From Isoetes taiwanensis (taxonomy: Eukaryota > Streptophyta > Lycopodiopsida > Isoetales > Isoetaceae), in assembly GCA_021234155.1 (NCBI GenBank), contig JAJEKV010000013.1, positions 11,744,669 through 11,808,668 of the forward strand: 64,000 bases of DNA. The letters run 5' to 3'. Positions within the stretch are counted from its first letter, which is position 1. Each line of letters opens with the position of its first letter. A model generated the notes under the pieces. It was not told where the DNA came from. It worked only from the letters and a program-made list of their open reading frames with translations, and did no database searches. Below are positions 34,045 to 45,053 of the stretch, piece by piece. Both the position numbers and the translations under genes were made by a program.

Positions 34045-36048
34045 CTACTTTTTTAGTTTTTTTTTTTTCGGTGTTTTTTTTTTGTGTTTTGGCAGCTCAA
34101 CCTTCCCATATGATAAGAGTCTAGAGAAGGGAAGGCCGGTTTTGCTCTTCTTGCGCCTCCTGCTTTTCTTTGAACTTTCCTCAGTTCCTTTTACTGACAA
34201 ATCTGTGTTAGCAGAATCGACCATCCTAGAACAAACTGGTTTATTGCTGTCATCAGCTACCACTGGATCATTATCACAACTTTTACTTACTGCATTGTGA
34301 TGTTTAGTCTTCGACTTTTTGTTGGTAAGCATCGGGGTTTGATCCATGGACTTACGCTTTCGGTCCTTCTTATTAAGCCTGTTATACTTTGGAACTTTCC
34401 ATTCCTCAGTTCTATAAGGCGCAAGCCTTTTAATTGAGACATACTGATTGAGTTCTGCGTCATCAGTCGTTAAGATTTCTTCTGGTGTAAGACCATACAT
34501 GTTTGGTTTGAGTTTTTTATACTTGAACCTAGTAGGGAGATCACCAATCATGTCTTCATAGTCTAGCTTATAGTATTCTTCCAATTGCTTTTCCAAAGCC
34601 AACTTCTGTGCCAAAGAAACTTTGAAATTCTCATTTACTTCGTCATGTCCCTCTTCATCATTTATGCCTGCTAATTTCTGCTTCTGCTTCATCCTGGCAA
34701 CCGCAAAACCAACAGATGTGTGGTCATCCCAACCTTTTGGAAGCCCTAACAACTCATCCTCCACATCAAAATCTGGTTTTACCATGTCTTCAATATCACC
34801 ATCTTCATCTCCAGCACAAAAATTGGCATCCACATCTTCTGCTTCATAATAACCTACGCCAAATGCCTCATGCATTTTCCTATCATATTCTTCAGGATCA
34901 AAATCCTCCTCAAGGTCCTGTTCGTCCAGGACATCAAGGCTACCAGCACCAGCCACTGTCTTTATCTTTGATAACTTTTCCATCAACTCCCTTTTCTTCA
35001 CATTCTTCAGCCTTTTTAGTTCTTCTTGCCTGGCTAATGCAGCTTCCTGCGCTCGATCCTGTTTCTGTTTGCGTTGCTTCTTTCTAGCATCAGACTTCTT
35101 ACGAACAGAATCGTCAATTATTCTGGAGTGGCCCAACACCTGATTTCCAGCACCTTCTTCAAACCTAAAGTTATAGTCTGCTTCGTATTTATCTTGCTTC
35201 TCAAGTTCTTTTTCATCCTCACTAATATCATCAACAATTTCCCCATATGATGGTATTCGATTCTGGTCTTTGTCAACCCATCCCTGGTTAAGAAGATAAT
35301 CCTTTAAAAATTTCTCGTTTTCATCAAGCTCATTATCCCTGCCGAAATATTCTTCCAGCCGCCTGTTAATGTCAACGTCTTTCTTTTTCTGCTCAAATTC
35401 AGCAATGACTTCATCTGTCTCCTTCTTTTCCTTATCTAACTCCTCTTTGCTCTTCTTCCTAATTTTCAAAAGTCCCCCAACATCCTCTGAGTCTGAATCT
35501 GCATCTGCAACACTCTGCAGAAATGCCTGTTTCAGCTGCATCTGCTCCTCGGCATAGCTTAATAAATTCCTTTTTGCCTTATCCTTTCTTTTAGAAATAG
35601 ACTCCAAATCTTCCCCTTCTGGACCATCTTCCAAAAGCTGCTTTGCAACCACATCCTTCAAATAAACACCTTTGGGCGTTCCTTTTCCTTTACCCTTGGC
35701 CAGTTCATCTTCTCCTTTCTGCTCATTTTCCTCTTCATCATCATCATAAAATTTGACACCCTTAGAATAAATGACAGGATCGCGCTTCCTTATTTTCACA
35801 AGGGTATCAAGGATTTGTACCTCGGTTTTGTCAGGGAGTACTCCATTCTCATCCTCTTCTTCTTCTTCAGAGTCGGATTCTGATTCTGAGTTTACAACTA
35901 GGCCCTGTTTCTGCAGCTCTTCCAGGCGATGGAGATCTTCACGCTTCTTATTGTGCTCAAAACGACGAGCATACTGTTCATTCACCTTGAGCTCAGCCAC
36001 AATACCATCATCGTCTCCATCGTCGAGCAGGGATTTCACCATAGCCAT
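34045..36048 (-). CDS. KRI1: KRI1 homologue, ribosome biogenesis factor
   Basis: A single uninterrupted frame of 667 codons. KRI1 proteins are nucleolar factors needed for small-subunit (40S) ribosome assembly. The protein is highly charged, with acidic clusters (residues 54-67, 101-110), lysine-rich stretches and a basic C-terminus (KKTPKKKKLKK). The Kri1 core lies around residues 230-400 (FLKDYLLNQGWVDKD; DPEEYDRKMHEAFGVGYY). The conserved C-terminal domain is around 480-560 (MYGLTPEEILTTDDAELNQY, then RTEEWKVPKYNRLNKKDRK). Length and domain order fit plant KRI1. The start MAMVKSLLDD is the first ATG, and another ATG two codons later could also serve. No intron is needed. It looks intact and functional; downstream the stop is followed by poly-T on the plus strand. 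Confidence 0.93.
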   Translation of the reverse strand: MAMVKSLLDDGDDDGIVAELKVNEQYARRFEHNKKREDLHRLEELQKQGLVVNSESESDSEEEEEDENGVLPDKTEVQILDTLVKIRKRDPVIYSKGVKFYDDDEEENEQKGEDELAKGKGKGTPKGVYLKDVVAKQLLEDGPEGEDLESISKRKDKAKRNLLSYAEEQMQLKQAFLQSVADADSDSEDVGGLLKIRKKSKEELDKEKKETDEVIAEFEQKKKDVDINRRLEEYFGRDNELDENEKFLKDYLLNQGWVDKDQNRIPSYGEIVDDISEDEKELEKQDKYEADYNFRFEEGAGNQVLGHSRIIDDSVRKKSDARKKQRKQKQDRAQEAALARQEELKRLKNVKKRELMEKLSKIKTVAGAGSLDVLDEQDLEEDFDPEEYDRKMHEAFGVGYYEAEDVDANFCAGDEDGDIEDMVKPDFDVEDELLGLPKGWDDHTSVGFAVARMKQKQKLAGINDEEGHDEVNENFKVSLAQKLALEKQLEEYYKLDYEDMIGDLPTRFKYKKLKPNMYGLTPEEILTTDDAELNQYVSIKRLAPYRTEEWKVPKYNRLNKKDRKRKSMDQTPMLTNKKSKTKHHNAVSKSCDNDPVVADDSNKPVCSRMVDSANTDLSVKGTEESSKKSRRRKKSKTGLPFSRLLSYGKVELPKHKKKTPKKKKLKK

Positions 36049-37610
36049 GGAGATTTAGGGTTTAATTTCTGAAAGTCAGTCTTCAAGGTTAAAACTTTTA
36101 ACAGAAACCACTGGTTACTTTTCAAATTGTTCTCGTTTAGGTTCTCACCTGTTGTTTTCAGGTGCAGAGCTCCTCAGGTCCGGCCATGCTCGGACAACTG
36201 CCACAACTAGCCAACGTCCAATATTTTTTTACCAAAACCCTAATATTTTTCGCCAAACCACTAACAAAATCATAGTAAGAATCAAACCCTCACCCCCATT
36301 TTCCGCCAAACCATTACCACAATCATAATCATAATAAGACATAATTTGCAAACCTTAAGGCAATGATTCTTTCAAGGAAAACTTCCAAAATGCCCCTATA
36401 GTCAAAGTTTGCAAATGCTTTTTATGAAATTTTGGTTGAAAGGAGAATATTTTAATCAAAAATAGATTTTTACGCGTCGGTTTTTTTGCCAAACCATATA
36501 AAATATGTAAGCCAAATTAAGAAAAGGCGGCAACCTTTTCTGAGTTCCTTAAGGTTGGGGAAGTGATTGGGACAGAGATGGGGGATTTAGCTTGGGGAGA
36601 CAGATGGGGGGCAAAATTGGGAATGAGAGATGAGGGAAATAGCTGGGATGGCTGAAGGGTAAGATCTGGAGCAACTATAGGGAGCAACTACGGGGAGAAC
36701 CGAAGGGCGGCGATGGGGGCAACAACTGGAGCAAACTTTGTTGGAGCGGACATAGGAGCAGAGACTGGCGTAGTAGCCGCCATCGATGCGAAACAGGTGT
36801 AGACACAATGGCCGGGGACGAAACCGGAGAAGTCGTGGCGGATGCAGAAACAGGACTAGAACATGCATTTGGTGGTTGCACGGTTGTCGTTGAGTTGTCG
36901 GGACCACAGGTGTCGTTGGCAAACTTTCTTCTGAACCACACCGGCATAGAAGAAAAAAAATTGAAAATCTGTTATTGTGGTTGTTTATGAGCTTTGTAAT
37001 TTCTAGTTTTTAATCAATCGATATCAAGTATTTGATATTTCATCAATGTTTTTTTGCTTTTTATTTTTGATCAAAATCCAAAAAAAAAGAACAATTTCCT
37101 ATAAACAACCACAACAACAAATTTTCAAATTTTACAAGTTTTTGATAATTATCATATTGCCCTTCTATGTTTCAAAATTACCATATTGCCCTTATATGCA
37201 ATTCAATTGAATTGAATGATTTTTATCGTCCATGGAGATTAATCGACCTATGAGAGCCGAAAAAGAAAGAGCAGTAGATGTATTACTGACCGGATTAAAA
37301 AACACCCTCGCCCGAAGAGCAATATGGTAAATTTGGTAATTATCATATTGCCCATTTATGTTCTAAATTACTATATTGCCCCAATCACTATATTGCCTCT
37401 ATACATAGTGTATAAGGAGGGGCAATATGGTTAAATTTGAAACATATGCATACATTTTGGTAATTACCAAAACTTGCAGGGGCATTTTAGTCGTTATCCT
37501 TTTTAACCTTCAGTTTATATTAATGTTGATCTTCAAAAGTTCGCCTAAATGCCATAGAGTTTTGTAATTCGCATAGAAGCTCTTACAAGATTATTTTTTA
37601 TCTAGAATGC
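36049..37610. other. KRI1 upstream region and intergenic repeats
   Basis: About 500 bp of AT-rich sequence upstream of KRI1 should contain its promoter, but I see no distinctive element. An inverted repeat lies at 36957-37134. From 37141 to 37450 the phrase ATTATCATATTGCCC and variants recur five times, with an inverted GGGGCAATATGG at 37422. No coding frame is supported; the proline-rich frames at 36587-36947 look like composition artefacts. Confidence 0.5.
36957..37134. repeat. Inverted repeat, MITE-like
   Basis: The arm AAAATCTGTTATTGTGGTTG TTTAT (to 36988) pairs with ATAAACAACCACAACAACAA ATTTTC (37101-37127), about 30 bp each with few mismatches, around a spacer of about 110 bp. No target duplication was verified. 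It may be a small foldback element near KRI1. Confidence 0.5.
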
Positions 37611-37617
37611 TTCTATG

Positions 37618-37965
37618 TTAATGGTATTGAGAATAGATTGCCACATAATACGTTCCAACATTACTACAAAGATAACAAGGTGCTAAAGGCACTTGGAATT
37701 GCCTTGTGTGTTGTGGTTGTGACGTTGATGTGTGTTTCTTTTCATTTATGTTGTAGTTATGTCTAATCATATAAAACCATAACTGTAACTCCACCTGGAA
37801 AAGAAGATTGATGCAGTCCTGCACGATCCTTATGTGATCCTTCACAAGGTTCATGCTTAGGCCTTCACAATCCTCCAAGCCCTTGCCTTCTCCCATAAAA
37901 TTCGTCTCTGACTTCCTCAGCTTTACAAAAGCTCTTGAAAAATCCTTTTTTCCAATAAGTGCCAA
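37618..37965 (-). pseudogene. Possible coding fragment, unknown
   Basis: The minus strand has an open stretch with protein-like composition (FSRAFVKLRKSETNFMGEG; LVKDHIRIVQDCINLLFQVE; FQVPLAPCYLCSNVGT). It starts after a possible acceptor (GGAAAAAAG) and ends at a stop near 37618. It sits just outside the LTR at 38089. It is not recognised; it could be a fragment of another transposon. Confidence 0.3.
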
Positions 37966-38088
37966 ACCATTGTTTATATGAATTACATACTGCATGTATG
38001 CCAAATATGCATACATATGTACATAAATACATACATTGATCCATCAAGTGGCCAGGATCATTACACTCTACCAGAGATGATCCCTCTG

Positions 38089-41000
38089 TGTGATGTCCCC
38101 TGCTCATATATGGTGCCCCCCACATATAGAATTGGAGTTCATCCCTCCTATCAGCGTATATCCACTAACACGAGGTCGTCTACCTATCATCGGATTCATG
38201 ATGGGGAGCAAGAACCCGAAGCAGAAGAATAGACGTGTCATTCGAACCGTTTCCCTGGGGATCTGCCTAGCTGTGGAAGCGCATAAAATATAAGCATATA
38301 GCATCACATAAAACACATATCCACCTCGAAGGGTGGCTCAATATAACATCTGAACAACAAATATCAGTAATATCAACAAAGAAGGAAAGTTCTACCCAAG
38401 GCTCAAACTCATGGGGATTGATTGATGGCTTGGGTCTCCAGAGGCCAATGCAAACAGAATTCACGACAAATGGATTTGATTGGTATAAGAACATGGCTAT
38501 TGGGCAGTCCACTCCATTTGCCCCTCCTGTATAGAATAGAATAGAATAGAATAGAATAGAATAGAATACATTATCGTCCCTTGTGCCCTGAGGCCACTGG
38601 ACTTGTGTAGCATGGGCGAGCTCCACGGCCGGGGCTACTAGCTCATCCATTATTTGTTTTATTGTAGCCTTTTTCGAAGGCTCACTTTTTCTATTAATGC
38701 GGCACCCTACTTTGATTCGGGCGTCTAGGCCGCGCGGTATCGTCTATATCAAAAGCGACTTTTAAGTCGTACATTTAATGGGCATCTATGATTCGCCTCT
38801 TGAGCAACTCATATCGTAAGCCCTTTTTGTTCGTGCGCTTTCCGATGTCTGGTCAACATTTCTCGTATTGCATCTGCCAGTTCTCTCATTGTTTCTGTCT
38901 TTGCCATCATGGCATAACTGGTTGTCCCCATCTTACTTTTCTCAGTACTTGTCCCCGATGTCTCGTATGTTGGGCACTCATTGAGCATGTGGTTTTCGTC
39001 TTCCACTTCCCTTACATCCCAGATTTCATGATACGTAGGTGTTTTTCTATTTTCCTCCATCTGTCCTTTTCAATTCTCAGATCATGGCACCCCATCCTAA
39101 ATTTTGCTAGGATGTCTCTTCTCTGTTTTCCAAGCATGTTATCTTGGTACATTTGTTGCCCTATCATCCGCTCTGGGTTGAAGACTGCCATAAGCCAGAG
39201 TGTTTTAGGTCCTGTGTGTTTTTGCAACCATGCTCGCGTAGCTTTGCTTGCCCAGTCCTCATTCCATTAGCCTTCATCGATCAGTTCGCTCAAATTCATC
39301 CCCATTTCTCTGGTCCATATTGCTACATCCCTGAACCATCCGCTGCTTGCGGTGATGTGTGACTTTGCTGATTCGTTGATCGCGATGCTCGCTAATTTAT
39401 CTGACTTCCCACCTGCATTATTTCCTATGATGTATCTGATGGTCTTTTCCCATGCTCTCACCTCCATAGGTTTTTCATTTTGTCTCATATACTATGGTCA
39501 ATCACGGTGTGTTTGCTTTCGCCCGGTTTGAATTCCTGTTTATGCAGCTGTCTAAAAATACCTTCTTGCTTTTCCCATTTCTTGTCTGTTAGCCCCGGCC
39601 CCCAAGCTTCCGCCCCATATAGTTGCATTGTCACGACTACTGCACTAAATAGGTAGCATTTAATTTCCCAGTCTATTATTCTGTTTCTATTGCAGAAATT
39701 TTTCATGTTGTAGTAGCTCCCAATGGCTGATTGGAATCTAGCATCCCCCCTTTAAGCCCATTTCCCCTCTTGGGTGTGTATCATACCCTAGGTATTTGTA
39801 CTCTGTTGCTTCTTCTAGTTCTGTCCCCAGATATTTGAACGGCTTGTGATTGTTCCTGTTACCAAAAAAGACTATTTTGGTTTTTGTAAGATTCACTGTT
39901 AGCCCTGTCTTTTCACAGAAGGTCTCTAGTAATTTCAGTAGCCTGTGCATTCCCTTGTTCTTTATGGCCATCATGCCTAAATCATCAGCATATAACATGA
40001 TAGGTACCCTGGTTTCCCCGAGTATGGGAGCGTCCACATCCCCTTGTTGTTCTGCTATGAAATCCTGTAGGGCATCTATGTATATTCCAAACAATGTCTA
40101 TTGCAAGTAGGCTGAAAAGTGTTGGAGATGTGACCTTTTGGGTGCATAGTTAGAGGGATTACTCCTGGGTTGCATCTCCCCAGTCCCGATGAGACAGGAG
40201 GGAATCACTTCCCCCTAGAAGATCAATGCCAACTACAGGCGAGCTATAGCGCCACTGCTCATCTACGATTTGAACCCCATTGAGGCGACGTATCACTAGG
40301 AGGTGTCGAGCTTATACCTTATCCACACTCAGTGGGAAACTATTAGGCCTAGCCCACAACGTTCCCTGGCCATTGCTATGTACCAAAGGAATCAACTGTA
40401 GCCGAATAAGCCTTCCTTATCAGCTGGTCCAACCCTGCCACCCACAGCCAAGCGGGCTCTTATGCACAAGCCGCAATTACTGGGTACTAATGAGGTTGCT
40501 TTAGGAACATCTACAAAGGCTCTGGGTCTCTACCCCCCCTTCCCAATACATAAGAGGTGCGCACAGAGTAATACTATTATTCAATGAATTGAAATAACAG
40601 AATAGATATCTGATTTATCTACTCTTACACATTATTAGGTTCGTTCGTTGGAGGCTGAGATCTGGGGACCTAGATGTCTGCTAAGACTAAAAAGAGATGC
40701 AAACTTGGCTCAATGCCGGTTGAGAAGCTGACAATGCACATCAGATCAACTACATACTAGATCCTTGACTTGCTCCCAGTCCTCGGACGGCATCCATGCT
40801 ATCGGGTAGCTCAGGATGATCGAGTCGTGGCAATCTGCTTGGGAAAGCGAGCTCCACAGTGCTAGCAAGTCGGAATGGATTTGTCACAAGTGCAATGCAA
40901 GCTTTGGAGGCTGGAAACTGAAAGAGACACTTTTAGGGTTCCAAACTCCTTTTATCATGATGCTTATAGGGTTGGTATCTAAAAGGTCACCTAGGGCCAT

Positions 41001-41156
41001 GTCACTGGGTTATATTCACATGTTAATGGTTCCAATAGTCATATTCCAGGGTATAACCCTATACGGTTTCCATGTACATGTCGATGGATTGAATATACTA
41101 GTGATCTGGCAATATAATATACGTATTCACATCGTATATTATGCTGGAACGTCATA
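38089..41156 (-). repeat. 3' LTR of element B, split by a LINE
   Basis: Plus-strand ends TGTGATGTCCCC and GGAACGTCATA correspond to those of the LTR at 15775. The LTR parts are 38089-38530 and 40101-41156, together about 1.5 kb like the intact copy. The break falls within the block CCCCTCCTGT...TTGCA.AGTAGG. Minus-strand TCAAGGTGGAGAGAA at its inner edge is the polypurine tract. Confidence 0.75.
38531..40100 (-). mobile_element. 5'-truncated LINE with reverse transcriptase fragment
   Basis: Minus-strand frames give IYIDALQDFIAEQQGD, LYADDLGMMAI (the YADD catalytic box), KTGLTVNLTKTKIVFFGN and YKYLG (39738-40094). Then follow MQLYGAEAWGPGLTDKKWEK (39485-39706), ILAKFRMGCHDLRIEKDRW (near 39050-39130) and the Cys/His end ENHMLNECP (38809-39060). 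The 3' end carries GGACGATAATG and a (TATTC)n tail at 38531-38570. Several frameshifts; inactive. Confidence 0.8.
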
Positions 41157-41197
41157 TTCTCTCCACCTTGAGTTCATGTTGTCCGCAGCATCATGAG

Positions 41198-42306
41198 TCC
41201 ATCCGCTTGCGGGTGACAGCAGGCTGGAAAGCGCTTTATGCCATGCAGAACAACAATCACCAGGCAGAGCTCTATGATTGGGGCCATCAGTCACATCTAT
41301 TTCGGGCGCTGGTCGAGACCGGCCCTTCAGACGGGTCAAGGTTTGGGGCCCGGCCGTCTCTTTGGCGACTGGAATGACTTGGAGCAAAGGTGCGAAGGCA
41401 TTTTGGCACGGGGACTTGGGGTGAAACCTTCGCCCCTATCGATTCTCCGGGCAGAAACTGGATTCTTGCCGCCACGGCAAGCCCCCGCCCCGCTTTGGCT
41501 TACGCGCAGGCAATGGGCCCGCAGCTGCTCGTGGCTGTTGGAGGGGTAAGAGAGATCGCTGGTTCCCGTGATGGAACGCAGAGCACGATGCATGCAAGTG
41601 TGCACACGTAGGCCTCCATCGTGATGTACCAAGGGAGTACACTGACGCTTTGCTTCCTTGCCAAGCTCGGGACCCGGCACTCTAGAGCAGGTCAAAACGC
41701 CCATTACAAGGAGCACATCAACCTGCGTTGGTGGGGCCCTTTGCTCTACCTGCGTTCCCAACTGCCCCTCGAAAAGTGGAGACTCATTGCCTCCATTCGA
41801 CAGTGCCCACCATCTCCGCGAGGCGAGGCGGGGTGGATTGGGAGCCCTGCCGGAGGCGGGCTTTGTCGGTCTTTGTCAAGCGGGTGCCATTGAGGGCCGA
41901 GTCTCACACTTTCCGGAGTTGCCCAAAGATGGTCGGATCGGGGCGGATATGTTCCCTTAGAATGCGGCCAAACTTGCCCTACATTTGCCGACGATGAATA
42001 CACCGTCATGCGTGCTGCGGGTCGTACATGAGGAGGTGCTTGGATCTGGCGAGCCCACCTTTGCCCCCACCGGCTACCCACGTCGGGCACTGCACGTACC
42101 GGTACATGAGTGTATATATTTGTGTGTTTTTGCATTTTCGTATATTGGAGCGGTTTGTCGCCAGGTGATTGTCGCTTGATTTTTCCCTCGAAAACCCTTC
42201 GGGCGGGGGTTTTTTAATCCGGCGCGCTTTTGTATTGGGTCCCATAGACCGATTGGTCTCCGTGGACGATAAAAATACCTTCCTTCCTTCCTTCCTTCCT
42301 TCCTTC
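41198..42306 (+). mobile_element. 5'-truncated LINE, C-terminal ORF2 part
   Basis: Plus-strand pieces read AGWKALYAMQNNNHQAELYD WG, HLFRALVE, then WNDLEQRC and GVKPSPLSILRAETG in a shifted frame. These correspond to the conserved LINE region after RT (L...C...W....LF..LV.P..LYG). The 3' end has GGTCTCCGTGGACGATAAAA followed by (CCTT)n at 42280-42306. It is GC-rich compared with its surroundings and sits in the 3' region of element B, where the sequence resumes with CCCACCTTGG as in element A. Confidence 0.7.
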
Positions 42307-42967
42307 CCACCTTGGAAACTTGCATGATCCCTGTTGGACTCGTTTGATGCATGCAATTACAAGGTGATTAGTTAATATTAAAGTTTTACAAAATTATAGC
42401 AAGGTGATTAGTTAATGCCCTACTTTAAGCATGTCGTTATAGTCAAGCATACCCAACACGTGAATGCTACTTCTTCCCTTATAGCATGCTCTGGCGGTCC
42501 ATGCGCTAGAAGTTCTTCCCCAGCGCGACTCTCCCGTCGTTTTTGTCGTTCTATTGGCCTGCAGGTCCACACTACATTTGCATGTTCATTTTATATAAGA
42601 TGCTTATTAGGGAACCAACCATTTAATTATATTTTATTAACTAAATGAATGCAAGCATTTGTGTCCCAGCATAGGAACAAGATGCGTCTTCCATTGTGGC
42701 CATGGAGACAAGTATTCTATCATGCCTAATATGATTTCTAATGCCTATATCTTTCGCCACCCTTGGCGTGGAGGATGGTTTCTTCCTCGTAATGGCCATA
42801 TACTAGAGGAGCTTTTCCTTTCATGCATGATCTTATATGACCTCTTACCTCTTATTCTTGTCTACTCCCGTCTCATCGGAGAGTAGAGTTTAATCTACCT
42901 TCCACTCACCTATCGGTTCGGTGTCGACTATTTCAATGATGAGTTGTCCTTTGCATTGCTCCATGAG
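42307..42967 (-). other. 3' non-coding region of element B
   Basis: From about 42480 this aligns with 17900-18320 of element A, including the phrases CTATTGGCCT, CTTCCAT.GTGGCC.TGGAGAC, GACCTCTTA and TAATCTACCTTCCACTCA. No coding frame is present. Confidence 0.6.
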
Positions 42968-43228
42968 TTATGGGTACTTCTTCTTGAGATCTGATTGTAG
43001 TACCCACGTCGTGTCTTCCACAGGTAAATGCTTCCACTTGACTAGGTATTGGAGAAATTGTAACCTTCTTGTTTTCTTGTAAGATCTGTCAAGGACTTCC
43101 GGAACAATCTTCAGTTGTTCATCGGTCATTTCCAGTAATGTTAGGGTGTCCAATACTTCCTCTGGATTAGGAGTAAGAACACTTACATGGAAAACTTTGT
43201 GGATCTTCAAGTGTGCTGGTAAGTCCAA
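42968..43228 (-). pseudogene. Integrase C-terminus with chromodomain (element B)
   Basis: The frame starts with LKIHKVFHVSVLTP, the standard H.VFHVS.L motif at the end of gypsy integrase. It then continues into a chromodomain: PEVLDRSYKKTRRLQFLQYL VKWKHLP followed by DTTWV, with the YLVKW....ED.TW pattern. Chromodomains of chromoviruses guide insertion to methylated H3 chromatin. The expected second aromatic-cage tyrosine position cannot be judged confidently. Open but probably not expressed. Confidence 0.8.
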
Positions 43229-43565
43229 TTTCTAGGACTGTTACCTACTCTTTCGACTAGTTTAAGTGGTCCAGTCCATCTTGGAGTAAGCTTCTTGTAA
43301 TTGTCGATGCGAAACTTCGTTTTTTTTTTTTTACATTTATCTTCAGCCTAAATATTGGCCCCTATCTGGAACTCTCTCACTGTTCTATGGTTGTCCTTAT
43401 GCTCTTCTATCGGCTTCTTGCTGGTAGGAGATATCCTGTGACTTCTTCGACTAACTGTTGCATGACGACCAGCATCTGTTGAGAAACTTCTACCTTGGAC
43501 ACTGGGTTGTGCCATGTATTTCGAGTTAAGCATTGGTAGCCATAGTTGATCATAAATGGCGACAT

Positions 43566-44268
43566 TTAAAATGACTCCTGCTTGGTGCTATTATATGCAA
43601 ACTCCACCAAATAGATGTAGTCATTCCACTTGGACTGCTTATTCCAGTCATAGTTTCTCAACATGTCCTCCAATATCCAGTTGGTGTGCTCCGTCTGCTC
43701 ATCTCTTTGAGGATGATACATTGTCCTCATGGATAAAATCTCCTTCGTGAATTGCATAGCATTGTCTAGTGTCGTGTCGATAGTTCGACAGAGTATAGAA
43801 TGTGCCATCTTTGATAACTTGTCTACCACAACCATTAAGGCATCTTTGCCCCTTAAAGTTTTGGGAAGCCCTGTTATGAAGTCCATGCTTATTACCTCCC
43901 ACTTGGCATTTGGCACTGCCAGAGGTTCTAGCGCTCTTGGTATTCGGAGTTGTGCTTTTGTTTGTTGACATAGCTGACACTTACAGATATATCTTGCTAT
44001 CTGCTTCTTCATACCGGGCCAATAATAGCTATTTCTTATCTTGAAGTAGGTTTTCGTGGAATCCCTCATGGCCTGCTATTGGGCTCTTGTGCGTGTTGTG
44101 GAGAATCAACTTTCTAACTCCGGATGATTCTGGCACGCACAATTTATTCTTATGATACAGAAGGTTACCTTCTCTCTTGAAGTATTTGAAGGTCTTCCTT
44201 TCTTTGTCTATTCTTACCTCTTTTGAAAGGCTTGCCCATGCTTCCTTGAAGTCTTTGTCAGTTGGCAA
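43566..44268 (-). pseudogene. Integrase zinc-binding and core domains (element B)
   Basis: Two overlapping frames joined by a frameshift near 44050. The H...H part is in HNTHKSPIAGHEGFHENL, followed by YYWPGMKKQIARYICKCQLC Q (CxxC). The core begins ISMDFITGLPKT...DALMVVVDKLSKMAH (first catalytic Asp). After FTKEI the frame jumps to MYHPQRDEQTEHTNWILEDM L, so roughly 40 residues containing the second catalytic Asp are deleted. Inactive. Confidence 0.85.
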
Positions 44269-44405
44269 CGTTTCTTCTATCTTCTTGTTGAATGCTTGTT
44301 GTCAAGGGGTGCCTTGAGAGAGTGTCTGCAACCACGTTAAGCTTCCTAGTTTGTACACCATATCAAACTCATACTCTTCCAGAAATTCCATTTATCTCAT
44401 CTACC

Positions 44406-44690
44406 TTAGATCGAGATGTTGTTGGGTGAAGATATATTGGAGACTTTGGTGGGATGTTTAAAGCTGGAACTTCCTTCCAAAAAGCGCGTCTCAACATCAT
44501 TCATCTTCCTCGAGTCATATTCGACCCTTTCTTCCTGCATTAGGACTGATCCTGTTGCAATTTTACTAGCGTTAGTTGTGATCAACTTATCTTTGTCTGG
44601 CACTGGCAGTGTTAAGACTGGGGAGGTTATAAATGCTTCCTTTAGCTTTTCAAATCCTGCTTGTACTTTCTTCTGCCAATGATCTACCCA
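44406..44690 (-). pseudogene. RNase H remnant (element B)
   Basis: DKLITTNASKIATGSVLMQE matches the start of gypsy RNase H (normally TDAS, so the first catalytic Asp is Asn). It is followed by VEYDSRKMNDVETRFLEG, the Y.SRK....E..Y motif. The remaining RNase H down to 44268 is not clearly readable. Confidence 0.7.
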
Positions 44691-44696
44691 GTCTTT

Positions 44697-45053
44697 TTAC
44701 TTTTCTGCTTTAGTGAGGTCCGTCAATAAGGCTGCTATCTTAGCAAAGTTCTTGACAAATTTCATGTAGTATCCTGCTAAGCCCAAGAAGCTTCTCACCT
44801 CATGAATGTTCTTCAGTGGTGGCCATTCAATTACAGCCTGAATCTTTGCAGGGTCAGTAGAGATGTTCTCTTTGGATATTATGTGTCCCAAATACTCTAC
44901 TGTTGCGGTAGCGAAGTGGCATTGGGACAGCTTCGCATAGAGTTGATGCCTCCTCAGCTTCTCAAATACCTTCCTTAATTGTTGTATGTGTTCCTCTAAG
45001 GACTTGATGTACACCAAGATGTCATCAAAGAAAATGATGATAAATGTGTCCAC
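44697..45053 (-). pseudogene. Reverse transcriptase C-terminal half (element B)
   Basis: Open for 118 codons. FIIIFFDDILVY is the catalytic box (usual YxDD, here FFDD), then LRRHQLYAKLSQCHF, VEYLGHIIS, IQAVIEWPPLKNIHEVRSFL and GLAGYYMKFV. The order fits gypsy RT palm and thumb. The N-terminal half is absent: the sequence changes abruptly at 45053 into the repeat cluster described next. Confidence 0.85.

Larger units (their letters stand above)
38089..45053 (-). mobile_element. Element B: chromodomain-type Ty3/gypsy retrotransposon, truncated
   Basis: On the minus strand this copy shows RT, RNase H, integrase and chromodomain, then a 3' non-coding region and a 3' LTR of the same family as element A. 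The 5' part (5' LTR, gag, protease and the start of RT) is missing beyond 45053. One LINE interrupts the LTR (38531-40100) and another the 3' region (41198-42306). This is the autonomous-type relative that tells us what family element A belongs to. Confidence 0.75.

Noticed and set aside
34622-36058. Several plus-strand frames over the KRI1 region
   Set aside because: They are antisense shadows of the acidic/lysine-rich KRI1 sequence, giving serine-rich nonsense peptides.
41336-41761. 141-codon minus-strand frame
   Set aside because: Shadow of a GC-rich LINE fragment whose recognisable coding strand is plus.
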